This document shows, one piece after another, positions 1 to 7,528 of a stretch of DNA of 64,000 bases. The translations under genes and the position numbers were made by a program. Numbering within the stretch: position 1 is the first letter of the stretch; each line of letters starts with the position of its first letter. The stretch covers positions 62,001 through 126,000 of the forward strand of contig NZ_SRRU01000012.1 of assembly GCF_004784465.1 (NCBI RefSeq), given 5' to 3'. The notes below the pieces were generated by a model that saw only the letters and a program-made list of their open reading frames with translations, was not told where the DNA came from and made no database searches. Source of the DNA: Streptomyces griseoluteus. GTDB taxonomy: Bacteria; Actinomycetota; Actinomycetes; Streptomycetales; Streptomycetaceae.

Positions 1-27
1 CCCTGGTCCGATCGAGGGGGACCAGGG
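1..27. terminator. inverted repeat at window edge, likely terminator
   Basis: CCCTGGTCC (1-9) pairs with GGACCAGGG (19-27) across a 9-base loop. It lies about 60 bases beyond the stop codon of pepN, which reads toward it, so it can serve as a pepN terminator. The stem may continue to the left of the window. Confidence 0.5.
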
Positions 28-89
28 GTTACGGGCCGCCGTGCCCGGATTCCGTAACGGTCACCGGGCGCCGAAGTTCAGGCCAAAGG

Positions 90-2660
90 TCAGGCGTTGG
101 TGTCGCACTCCTGTGCGCGCAGCGCCCGCGCCAGGTCGTCCCGCGCCTCCAGCACCAGCCGCCGCAGCGCGGGGGCCGCGTCAGCGTGCTCCGCCAGCCA
201 CGCGTCCGTCGCCGCCAGCGTCTCCGGGCGGTCCTGGTGGGCCGGGAACAGCCCGTTGACGATGTGCATCGCGATCTGGATCGACCGCTCCCGCCACACC
301 CGCTCCAGCACCGCGAAGTACTTCTCCGCGTACGGCGCCGTCAGCTCCTGCTGGCCCGGCCGGCCGAAGCCGGAAAGGGTCGCCTCCACCAGCGCGTTGG
401 ACAGCGCGTCCGACTCCACGACCTGCGCCCACGCCTGCGCCTTGACCGCCGCCGAGGGCCGCGCGGCCAGGCAGCGCACCTGATGCCGCTTGCCCGACGC
501 GGTGTCGTCGCGGGCCAGTTCGGCCGCGAGCACCTCCTCGTCGGCCACCCCGTGCGCGGCGAGCGGCTCCAGGAACGCCCAGCGCAGCTCCTGGTCCACG
601 GTGAGACCTTCGACCGTCTCGGTGCCGTCCAGCAGGTCCTTCACCAGGGCGAGGTCGGCCGTACCGGTCGCGACCGAGGCGAAGAAGCGCGCCCAGGCCA
701 ACTGCGCCTCGCTGCCCGGTTCGGCCGACCGCAGCTCCTTCAGCGCGCCCTGCGCCAGCAGCTCGCCGCCCGCCGCCCGCCACTCGGGGGCCGCGTACCG
801 GTCCAGGGCCGTGCCGGCCCAGGCGTGCAGCATCTGGAGCACGCCGATGTCGGACTCCCGGCCCGCGAACCGCAGCACCAGCGCGACGAATTCCCGCGCG
901 GGCAGCAGGCCGTCCCGCGTCATGTTCCACAGCGCCGACCAGCACAGGGCGCAGGCCAGGGGGTCGGCCAGGTCGCCGAGGTGGTCACGGAGGGTGGCGA
1001 GCGAGGTCTCGTCGAAACGGATCTTGCAGTAGGTGAGGTCGTCGTCGTTGACCAGGACGAGGTCGGGAGCCTCGGCTCCGGCCAGCTCGGGCAGCACCGT
1101 GCGCGGGCCCTCGACGTCCACCTCGACGCTTCGGTACCGCTCCAGCCCGCCTGACTCGCCCAGCCGGTACAGGCCCACCCTCACCCGGTGCGGGCGCAGC
1201 TCGGGGTGGGACTCGGGGGCCTCCTGGAGCACGGCCAGCTCGTCGATCCGGCCCTCCTCGTCCAGCAGCACCTGCGGAGTGAAGGAATTGACCCCGGCCG
1301 TCTGCAGCCAGGCCGCCGCCCACGCCGTCATGTCCCGGCCGCTGGTCTCCGCGAGCACCGAAAGCAGGTCGCCCAGACGGGTGTTGCCGTAGGCGTGCCG
1401 CTTGAAGTAGCGCCGGGCGCCCTCCAGGAAGGCGTCCTGTCCGACGTACGCCACCAGCTGCTTGAGGACGGAGGCGCCCTTGGCGTAGGTGATGCCGTCG
1501 AAGTTGAGCTTGGCGTCCTGGAGGTCGCGGATGTCGGCGGTGATGGGGTGCGTGGAGGGGAGCTGGTCCGCGCGGTAGGCCCACGCCTTGCGGCGGTTGG
1601 CGAACGTCGTCCAGGCGTCCTTGAAGCGGGTCGCGCCCACGTTGCCGAAGGTGCCCATGAAGTCCGCGAAGGACTCCTTCAGCCACAGGTCGTCCCACCA
1701 GACCATGGTGACCAGGTCGCCGAACCACATGTGCGCCATCTCGTGCAGGATCACGTTGGCCCGCGCCTCGTACGACGCCTGGGTGACCTTGCCCCGGAAG
1801 ATGTACTCCTCCCGGAAGGTGACCAGTCCGGGGTTCTCCATCGCCCCGAGGTTGTACTCCGGCACGAACGCCTGGTCGTACTTCCCGAAGGGGTACGGGT
1901 AGTCGAAGTTCTCGTGGAAGAAGTCCAGCCCCTGCTTGGTGATCAGGAAGATGTCGTCGGCGTCGAAGTAGGGCGCCAGGCCCTTGCGGCACATCGCGCC
2001 GAGCGGGATCTCCAGCGTGGACCCGTCCGCCAGCACCCGCTCGTAGGAGTCGGTCACATAGTGGTACGGGCCCGCGACCACGCAGGTGATGTACGTGGAG
2101 ATCGGCTTGGTCTCCGCGAACCGCCAGACGCCGTCGGTGAGTTCACCGGCGCCGTTGCTCCACACCGTCCAGCCCTCGGGCGCGCGGACCTCGAAGCGGA
2201 AGGGCGCCTTGAGGTCGGGCTGCTCGAAGCCCGCGAACACCCTCCGGGAGTCGGCCGGTTCGTACTGCGTGTAGAGGTAGACCTCGCCGTCCTCGGGGTC
2301 CACGAAGCGATGCATGCCCTCGCCGGTGCGGGAGTAGGCGCACTGGGCGTCCACGATCAGCTCGTTGTCGGCGGCCAGGTCCTCCAGCGCGATCCGGGTG
2401 CCGTCGAACACCTCGCCGGGGTCGAGGTCGCGGCCGTTGAGGGAGACCGCGGTCACGCTCGGCGCGATCAGGTCGGCGAAGCTCGTCGCACCCGGCTCGG
2501 CGCAGCGGAAGCGGATGGTGGTCACCGAGCGGAAGGTCCGCGGCTCGTCGCCGGACTCGCCCACGGCGGAGCGCAGGTCCAGCGCCACGTCGTACCCGTC
2601 GACGGACAGCAGGGCGGCCCGCTCACGGGCCTCGTCACGGGACAGATTCTCACCGGGCAC
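90..2660 (-). CDS. pepN: aminopeptidase N (M1 zinc metallopeptidase)
   Basis: Cytosolic M1-family aminopeptidase that removes N-terminal residues from peptides late in protein turnover. The 856-residue product has the exopeptidase motif GAMEN (within YNLGAMENPGL) and the zinc site HEMAH followed 18 residues later by the Glu of LKESFADF. The ERAP1-like C-terminal helical domain fills the rest. The start is GTG at 2660, reading MPGENLSRDEARERAALL. AAGGGAG sits nine bases upstream, and the GTG nine bases earlier would lie directly on that ribosome-binding site. An open frame continues upstream to 3236 but overlaps the divergent DsbA-family gene and is not coding. Size and motifs are those of actinobacterial PepN. 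Confidence 0.96.
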   Translation of the reverse strand: MPGENLSRDEARERAALLSVDGYDVALDLRSAVGESGDEPRTFRSVTTIRFRCAEPGATSFADLIAPSVTAVSLNGRDLDPGEVFDGTRIALEDLAADNELIVDAQCAYSRTGEGMHRFVDPEDGEVYLYTQYEPADSRRVFAGFEQPDLKAPFRFEVRAPEGWTVWSNGAGELTDGVWRFAETKPISTYITCVVAGPYHYVTDSYERVLADGSTLEIPLGAMCRKGLAPYFDADDIFLITKQGLDFFHENFDYPYPFGKYDQAFVPEYNLGAMENPGLVTFREEYIFRGKVTQASYEARANVILHEMAHMWFGDLVTMVWWDDLWLKESFADFMGTFGNVGATRFKDAWTTFANRRKAWAYRADQLPSTHPITADIRDLQDAKLNFDGITYAKGASVLKQLVAYVGQDAFLEGARRYFKRHAYGNTRLGDLLSVLAETSGRDMTAWAAAWLQTAGVNSFTPQVLLDEEGRIDELAVLQEAPESHPELRPHRVRVGLYRLGESGGLERYRSVEVDVEGPRTVLPELAGAEAPDLVLVNDDDLTYCKIRFDETSLATLRDHLGDLADPLACALCWSALWNMTRDGLLPAREFVALVLRFAGRESDIGVLQMLHAWAGTALDRYAAPEWRAAGGELLAQGALKELRSAEPGSEAQLAWARFFASVATGTADLALVKDLLDGTETVEGLTVDQELRWAFLEPLAAHGVADEEVLAAELARDDTASGKRHQVRCLAARPSAAVKAQAWAQVVESDALSNALVEATLSGFGRPGQQELTAPYAEKYFAVLERVWRERSIQIAMHIVNGLFPAHQDRPETLAATDAWLAEHADAAPALRRLVLEARDDLARALRAQECDTNA

Positions 2661-2798
2661 GGGCGGCACTCCCTTGTGGTCGCATGATGTGGGGCACTGA
2701 ACCAAGATCCTGCCACGCGGCCCTGACCGGCGGCATCGGGGAATTGCGCGGCCGGAGGCGCTGTTGCCGCTGGAAAAGACCTTCTCGCGAGGAGAGAA

Positions 2799-3461
2799 AT
2801 GTCCGAGACCGCGACCACGTCGGGCAAGACCCCGGTGGACTTCTGGTTCGACCCGCTCTGCCCCTGGGCCTGGATGACCTCCCGCTGGGTGCTGGAGGTG
2901 GAGAAGGTCCGGGACATCGAGGTGCGCTGGCACATCATGAGCCTCGCCGTCCTCAACGAGGACCGCATAGACGAGCTGCCCGAGGAGTACCGGGAGATGC
3001 TCGCCACCAAGGCGTGGCAGCCGGTCCGGGTGGTCACCGCCGCCTGGCAGAAGCACGGCGCGGACGTGCTCGGCCCGCTGTACACCGCGCTCGGCACCCG
3101 TATCCACAACGAGGGCGAGGGTCCGAGCCGTGAGGCCGTCGTGGCCGCGCTCGACGATGTCGGCCTGCCCGCCTCCCTGATCGAGTACTTCGACCAGACC
3201 GACTTCGAGTTCGACGCCGAGCTGCGCGCCTCCCACAAGGAGGGCATCGAGAAGGTCGGCCAGGACGTGGGCACCCCGGTCATCGCGGTCCCCGGCGCGG
3301 ACGGCGAGCAGATCGCCTTCTTCGGTCCCGTGGTCACTCCGGCCCCCAAGGGCGAGGAGGCGGCCCGGCTGTGGGACGGCACCCTCGCGGTCGCCTCGGT
3401 GCCGGGCTTCTACGAGCTGAAGCGCACCCGCACGGCCGGCCCGGACTTCAGCAACCTCTGA
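2799..3461 (+). CDS. DsbA-family (mycothiol-dependent nitroreductase-like) protein
   Basis: The 220-residue thioredoxin-fold protein with helical insertion matches the mycobacterial Rv2466c family of mycothiol-dependent nitroreductases. It opens with VDFWFDPLCPWAWMTSRW, and further matches are MSLAVLNE, DVGTPV and AFFGPV. Family members use mycothiol as electron donor and usually carry a CPWC centre. Here the second Cys is Ala (CPWA), leaving one active-site thiol, as in monothiol mycothiol-dependent enzymes. ATG is preceded by AGGAGAG. The gene is divergent from pepN and convergent with sodF, sharing a terminator with it. Family assignment is firm; the exact substrate is not known from sequence. 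Confidence 0.88.
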   Translation: MSETATTSGKTPVDFWFDPLCPWAWMTSRWVLEVEKVRDIEVRWHIMSLAVLNEDRIDELPEEYREMLATKAWQPVRVVTAAWQKHGADVLGPLYTALGTRIHNEGEGPSREAVVAALDDVGLPASLIEYFDQTDFEFDAELRASHKEGIEKVGQDVGTPVIAVPGADGEQIAFFGPVVTPAPKGEEAARLWDGTLAVASVPGFYELKRTRTAGPDFSNL

Positions 3462-3473
3462 CCCCCGCGCGAA

Positions 3474-3510
3474 GAAGCCCCCCGCGAGTCACGTCCTCGC
3501 GGGGGGCTTC
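3474..3510. terminator. bidirectional terminator between DsbA-family gene and sodF
   Basis: A perfect 15-bp stem (GAAGCCCCCCGCGAG, 3474-3488, pairing with 3496-3510) with a 7-base loop. It ends both convergent genes: it starts 13 bases after the DsbA-family stop and lies about 75 bases past the sodF stop. Confidence 0.85.
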
Positions 3511-3584
3511 CTCCATCCGCCCGCCGGGTGAAGGCTGAGAAGACGATCACGAGGCGGGACGCTCGGGGAACTTCAGGGGGGTCC
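3474..3584 (-). ncRNA. sodF 3' UTR, possible s-SodF-type small RNA
   Basis: The sodF transcript has a 3' UTR of about 75 bases before the shared hairpin. In Streptomyces coelicolor a roughly 90-nt RNA (s-SodF) processed from the sodF 3' UTR base-pairs with sodN mRNA. The length and terminal hairpin here fit such an RNA. The target sodN is not in the window, so complementarity could not be tested. Confidence 0.3.
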
Positions 3585-4232
3585 TCAGGGGGCCGGCAGC
3601 AGCACGTCCGCGCGGGACTTGGCCGCCGTGTGGCGCCGGGCCACGTCCTGCCAGTTCACGACCTGCCACATCGCCTCGATGAAGTCCACCTTCTGGTTCT
3701 TGTACTGCAGGTAGAAGGCGTGCTCCCAGGCGTCGAAGACCAGCACCGGCGTCGAGCCCTGGCCGACGTTGCCCTGGTGGTCGTAGACCTGCTCCACGAT
3801 CAGCCGGCCGCTCAGCGGCTCGTACGCCAGCACGCCCCAGCCGGAGCCCTGGGTGGTGGCCGACGCCTTGGTCAACTGGGCCTTGAAGGCCGCGAAGGAG
3901 CCGAACGACTCCTTGATCGCGTCCGCCAGCTCGCCGACGCCGTCCTGCTCCAGCGGCTCGCCGCCGCCGTCCATCGGGCCGGTCATGTTCTGCCAGTAGA
4001 TGCTGTGCAGGATGTGGCCGGAGAGGTGGAAGGCGAGGTTCTTCTCCAGCCCGTTCACCGAGCCCCAGGCGTCCCGCTCCCGCGCCTCGGCGAGCTGCTC
4101 CAGGGTGTCGTTGGCGCCCTTCACATAGGCCGCGTGGTGCTTGTCGTGGTGCAGCTCGATGATCTCGGGGCTGATGACGGGCGCGAGCGCGGCGTAGTCG
4201 TAGGGCAGTTCGGGCAGCGTGTAGACGGACAT
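3585..4232 (-). CDS. sodF: iron(-zinc) superoxide dismutase SodF
   Basis: Converts superoxide to O2 and H2O2 in the cytosol. The 215-residue product shows the Fe/Mn-SOD fold from residue 1 (YTLPELPYDYAALAPVIS). Metal ligands are His in ELHHDKHHAAYV, His in HILHSIYWQNM, and Asp and His in VFDAWEHAFYLQY. It resembles Streptomyces SodF proteins rather than the nickel enzyme SodN. A perfect Nur operator begins 24 bases upstream of the ATG, so the gene should be repressed by Nur when nickel is available and expressed when nickel is scarce. It is monocistronic and shares a terminator with the convergent DsbA-family gene. Confidence 0.95.
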   Translation of the reverse strand: MSVYTLPELPYDYAALAPVISPEIIELHHDKHHAAYVKGANDTLEQLAEARERDAWGSVNGLEKNLAFHLSGHILHSIYWQNMTGPMDGGGEPLEQDGVGELADAIKESFGSFAAFKAQLTKASATTQGSGWGVLAYEPLSGRLIVEQVYDHQGNVGQGSTPVLVFDAWEHAFYLQYKNQKVDFIEAMWQVVNWQDVARRHTAAKSRADVLLPAP

Positions 4233-4255
4233 GGGCGGGTCCCCTCTGAGCCTTA

Positions 4256-4272
4256 TTGCAACTTACTTGCAA
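4256..4272 (-). promoter_or_regulatory. Nur box (nickel-responsive Fur-family operator) of sodF
   Basis: TTGCAA-CTTAC-TTGCAA on the plus strand, TTGCAA-N5-TTGCAA on either strand. This is the published Nur operator form for Streptomyces sodF. It lies 24-40 bases before the sodF start, where bound Nur would block transcription. Confidence 0.85.
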
Positions 4273-4315
4273 CTACACGCTAGCAACAAAAGGCTGCTCG
4301 GAGGCAAGGGGGTAC

Positions 4316-4356
4316 GAAGAAGGCCCCCACGTGTCGTGCACGTGGGGGCCTTCTTC
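4316..4356 (-). terminator. terminator of GabP-like permease gene
   Basis: An 18-bp perfect stem (4316-4333 with 4339-4356) and 5-base loop, nine bases past the permease stop at 4365. It separates the permease from the sodF promoter. Confidence 0.85.
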
Positions 4357-4364
4357 ACGGGGAC

Positions 4365-5747
4365 TCAGTTGCGGGCGCGCCCCCGCTGCCAGACGTAACC
4401 GCCCGCCGCCAGCGCCAGGGTCAGGCCGCCGGTGGAGTAGAGCTGGACGCGGGTGTCGGGCTGCCGGGCCATCAGGACCAGGATCACCACCATGCCCAGC
4501 AGCGCGGCCCAGGTCAGCCACGGGAACGCCCACATCCGTACGGCGGGCGGCGTGTCACCGGCGCGCTCGGCGCGGCGGCGCAGCAGGAGCTGGGAGGCGC
4601 CGACGAACATCCAGACCACCAGGATGACCGCGCCGATCATGTTCAGCAGCCACATGAAGACGTCGTCCGGGCGCCAGTAGCTCAGCAGCACACAGCCGAA
4701 GCCGAACACCGACGAGACCAGGACCGCGATACGGGGCACCCCGCCGGACACCTTCGCCAGCACCTTCGGGCCGAGACCCCGCTGGACCAGGGAGTGCAGC
4801 ATGCGCGAGGAGCCGTAGATGTTGGCGTTCATCGCGGAGAGCAGGGCGGCCAGCACCACGACGTCCATCACGCGGCCGGCGCCGGGGATGCCGAGGGTGT
4901 CCAGGGCGGCGACGTACGGGCCGCGCTCCACGACCTCCTTCGAGTCCCACGGGACCAGGGTGACGACGACGGCCATCGAGCCGATGTAGAACAGCGCGAT
5001 CCGCCACATCGTGGTGCGCACCGCGCTCGCCACGCCCCGCACCGGGTCCTCGGACTCGGCGGCGGCGATGGTGACCGTCTCCAGGCCGCCGTACGCGAAC
5101 ACCGAGGCGAGCAGGCCGAGGACCAGGCCCTCGCCGCCGTTGGGCAGGAAGTCGGTGAGGTGGGAGGTGCCAGGGGAGTGGGTGCCGGGCAGCACCCCCG
5201 CGATGGCCAGTACGCCGAGCAGCAGGAACGCGCAGATCGCGGCGACCTTCAGGGCGGCGAACCAGAACTCGAACTCGCCGAAGTTCTTCACCGCGGTCAG
5301 GTTGGCGCCGCAGAAGATCAGCATGAACAGCGCGACCCAGGCCCACTGCGGGGTGCCGGGCAGCCAGCCGCTGACGATCTTTCCGGCGCCGATGCCCTCC
5401 AGGCCGACCACCGTGCACTGCATGACCCAGAACGACCAGCCGACCGTGAACCCGGCCCACGGTCCGATCGCCCGCTCGGCGTGCGCGGAGAACGAACCCG
5501 AGGAGGGGTACGCCGACGACAGCTCGCCCAGCATCCGCATCACCAGCAGGACCAGCAGGCCGGAGAGGGTGTAGGCGACGACGATGGAGGGGCCCGCCGC
5601 GGCGATGCCGGCGCCGGAGCCGACGAACAGGCCCGCGCCGATCACCCCGCCCAGGGCGATCATGGAGAGGTGGCGCTGTTTGAGGCCGGAGGAGAGCGGG
5701 ACGCCCTGCTTCTGCTCCTGGGGCGCTTGCGTGGTGGTGCTGGGCAT
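4365..5747 (-). CDS. APC-superfamily amino-acid permease (GABA permease-like)
   Basis: Cytoplasmic-membrane transporter of 460 residues with about 12 hydrophobic segments. A polar N terminus leads into GLKQRHLSMIALGGVIGAGLFVG, the helix-1 signature of the amino-acid transporter family that includes GabP, ProY and AnsP. The substrate is probably a neutral or gamma-amino acid and cannot be fixed from sequence. A close paralogue lies at 7529-8953. It is transcribed divergently from bioY across a 305-bp region holding an IclR-type inverted repeat. The ATG start has only a weak ribosome-binding site. Confidence 0.9.
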   Translation of the reverse strand: MPSTTTQAPQEQKQGVPLSSGLKQRHLSMIALGGVIGAGLFVGSGAGIAAAGPSIVVAYTLSGLLVLLVMRMLGELSSAYPSSGSFSAHAERAIGPWAGFTVGWSFWVMQCTVVGLEGIGAGKIVSGWLPGTPQWAWVALFMLIFCGANLTAVKNFGEFEFWFAALKVAAICAFLLLGVLAIAGVLPGTHSPGTSHLTDFLPNGGEGLVLGLLASVFAYGGLETVTIAAAESEDPVRGVASAVRTTMWRIALFYIGSMAVVVTLVPWDSKEVVERGPYVAALDTLGIPGAGRVMDVVVLAALLSAMNANIYGSSRMLHSLVQRGLGPKVLAKVSGGVPRIAVLVSSVFGFGCVLLSYWRPDDVFMWLLNMIGAVILVVWMFVGASQLLLRRRAERAGDTPPAVRMWAFPWLTWAALLGMVVILVLMARQPDTRVQLYSTGGLTLALAAGGYVWQRGRARN

Positions 5748-5840
5748 CGGCGCGGCTCGTCCAGTGCGGTAGGCGGGTAAAAACTCCCCCAGTCTGGGCG
5801 AAGCCGGCCGGAGGGTACGGGGGTGTCCGGTATGCGGACG

Positions 5841-5854
5841 TTCCGCTTACGGAA
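5841..5854. promoter_or_regulatory. inverted repeat TTCCG-N4-CGGAA in divergent promoter region
   Basis: TTCCGCTTACGGAA lies in the 305-bp gene-free interval between the permease start (5747) and the bioY start (6053), 94 bases from the permease ATG. The half-sites resemble IclR-family operators. No regulator gene is adjacent, and nothing else in the interval could be identified. Confidence 0.4.
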
Positions 5855-6052
5855 TGCTTGCGTCCGTTTACCGGGCGGCGGGGGCTCGGTGACCGGTGTC
5901 ACGCCGGTTCCGGTGTAAGCCGCATCCTTTGTGCGAAGCCCACCAAGCCCCTGTTCACGCCTTTGTCGAGCACAGACGGTGATCGGCGGGTGAGCCCCGG
6001 TATAGCGTCGCGGTGTTGTTCCCTGCCCTGTCCACAGACCCGCGGAGTCCCC

Positions 6053-6670
6053 ATGAGCACCGCCAGCGTCACCGCTCGGCCCGGCGCCGTCCTCGCCGAC
6101 CTCCTTCCCTCCCCCAAGCTCTCGGCTTCGCTCGAGCAGGGCGGTGCCCCCACGCGCGTGCGCGACGCCGTCCTCGTGCTGGGCGGTGCGGCGCTCACCG
6201 GTCTCGCGGCCCAGATCGCGGTGCCGGTGCCCGGCTCGCCGGTGCCGGTGACGGGGCAGACCTTCGCCGCGCTGCTGGTCGGCACGACGCTCGGCGCCCG
6301 CCGCGGCTTCGCCGCCCTCGCGCTGTACGCCGCCGCGGGCCTCGCCGGTGTGCCGTGGTTCGCCCAGGGCGGTTCCGGCACCTCCGTCTCCTTCGGCTAC
6401 GTCCTCGGCATGCTCCTCGCCGCCGCGGCCGTGGGCGCCCTGGCCCGCCGGGGCGCGGACCGCTCCCCGCTCCGCATGGCCGGCACGATGCTCCTCGGCG
6501 AGGCCATCATCTACGCGGTGGGCGTCCCCTACCTGGCCTTCGCCGCCCACATGTCCGCCACGGCGGCCATCGCGGCGGGCCTGACCCCCTTCCTCATCGG
6601 CGACGCACTGAAGGCGGCCCTGGCGATGGGCGTCCTCCCCACGGCCTGGAAGCTGACGAACAAGGGCTGA
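6053..6670 (+). CDS. bioY: biotin transporter BioY (ECF S-component)
   Basis: Membrane substrate-capture subunit for biotin; it can work alone or with a shared energy-coupling module. The 205-residue product has about six hydrophobic helices and BioY hallmarks: VPVPGSPVPVTGQTFAALLVG, GARRGFAALALYAAAGLAGVPWF and FAQGGSGTSVSFGYVLG. The ATG at 6053 is chosen because the homologous region begins just after it and GGAG lies eight bases upstream; a longer frame from 5858 has no family match. No bioM/bioN ATPase or permease gene is nearby, so the coupling module would be encoded elsewhere. A strong terminator follows. Confidence 0.92.
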   Translation: MSTASVTARPGAVLADLLPSPKLSASLEQGGAPTRVRDAVLVLGGAALTGLAAQIAVPVPGSPVPVTGQTFAALLVGTTLGARRGFAALALYAAAGLAGVPWFAQGGSGTSVSFGYVLGMLLAAAAVGALARRGADRSPLRMAGTMLLGEAIIYAVGVPYLAFAAHMSATAAIAAGLTPFLIGDALKAALAMGVLPTAWKLTNKG

Positions 6671-6682
6671 CCCACACAGCAC

Positions 6683-6720
6683 AAGGCCCGCCTCCTCCAC
6701 GCAGAGAGGAGGCGGGCCTT
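6683..6720 (+). terminator. bioY terminator
   Basis: A 15-bp stem AAGGCCCGCCTCCTC (6683-6697) with its complement at 6706-6720 and an 8-base loop, 13 bases after the bioY stop. It may also end the convergent hydrolase gene. Confidence 0.85.
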
Positions 6721-6747
6721 CGCCGTTCCCGACAGGTCCCTCGCCCG

Positions 6748-7446
6748 CTACCGATCGGCGGAGGGGCCGCCCAGAAACTCCGTCACCGTTGTCGTGAACG
6801 CCTCTGGTGCCTCCCGGTGGATCAGATGGCCGACGGGGATCGTGCGCAGCCGGGCGTCCGGGATCAGGCGGGCCAACTCGGTGACGCTCTCCCGGGGGAC
6901 GTGGCTGCGGGGGCCGCCGGCCAGGACCAGGGTCCTGGCGGTGATGCGACCGAGCGCCGCCGCCCAGTCGGCGGGCGGGGTGTCGATCTGCCGGCGGACG
7001 GCGAGCACCATCGCCCAGTCGAAGGGCACCTCCCCGTCCGGCCGCTCCGGTGTCGTCACCGGACGGGGGTACGGCGCACCGACGTCCTCCAGGACCAGCC
7101 GGCCCACCCGGCCGGGCCGGGCCGCCGCGACGAGGTACGCCACGATGCCGCCCATCGAGTGCCCGACGAGGTCGGTCCGGTCCAGCCCCAGGGCGTCCAG
7201 GAACCCCAGGACGTCGGCGCGCATCAGCTCCAGGGAGTACGTCCCCGGCCGGCCGCTGTCCCCGTGCCCGCGCAGGTCCACCGCGTACACCCGCCGCCCG
7301 TGCACCAGCTCCGCGGCCACCGTGTCCCAGTCGCCGCTCACCTCGCCCAGCGCGGGCAGCAGGACCAGCGGTGGACCCTCCGGCGGCCCCCACACCCGGT
7401 AGGCGAGCCGCACCCCTCCCACACCGACGAACCGCCGCGTCACCAT
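6748..7446 (-). CDS. alpha/beta-hydrolase fold protein
   Basis: Predicted soluble hydrolase of 232 residues. It shows the AB-hydrolase_1 pattern: an early strand (GPPLVLLPALGEVSGDW), the DLRGHGDSGRP motif, the nucleophile elbow GHSMGG with catalytic Ser, and a C-terminal HLIHREAPE region with the likely catalytic His. The substrate (an ester, lactone or similar) cannot be inferred. It is flanked by terminators on both sides and therefore probably monocistronic. The start ATG is followed by VTRRFVGVGG; no longer homologous N terminus is apparent. Confidence 0.85.
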   Translation of the reverse strand: MVTRRFVGVGGVRLAYRVWGPPEGPPLVLLPALGEVSGDWDTVAAELVHGRRVYAVDLRGHGDSGRPGTYSLELMRADVLGFLDALGLDRTDLVGHSMGGIVAYLVAAARPGRVGRLVLEDVGAPYPRPVTTPERPDGEVPFDWAMVLAVRRQIDTPPADWAAALGRITARTLVLAGGPRSHVPRESVTELARLIPDARLRTIPVGHLIHREAPEAFTTTVTEFLGGPSADR

Positions 7447-7472
7447 GCCGGAAGGGTAGAGCCCGACGCGGC

Positions 7473-7516
7473 GAAGCCCGGTGCCGCGAGGGGATCTCCT
7501 CGGGGCACCGGGCTTC
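7473..7516 (-). terminator. terminator of second amino-acid permease
   Basis: A 13-bp stem GAAGCCCGGTGCC (7473-7485) pairing with 7504-7516, with an inner CGAGG/CCTCG helper stem. It begins 13 bases past the permease stop. Confidence 0.8.
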
Positions 7517-7528
7517 GGCGGGCGGGGG

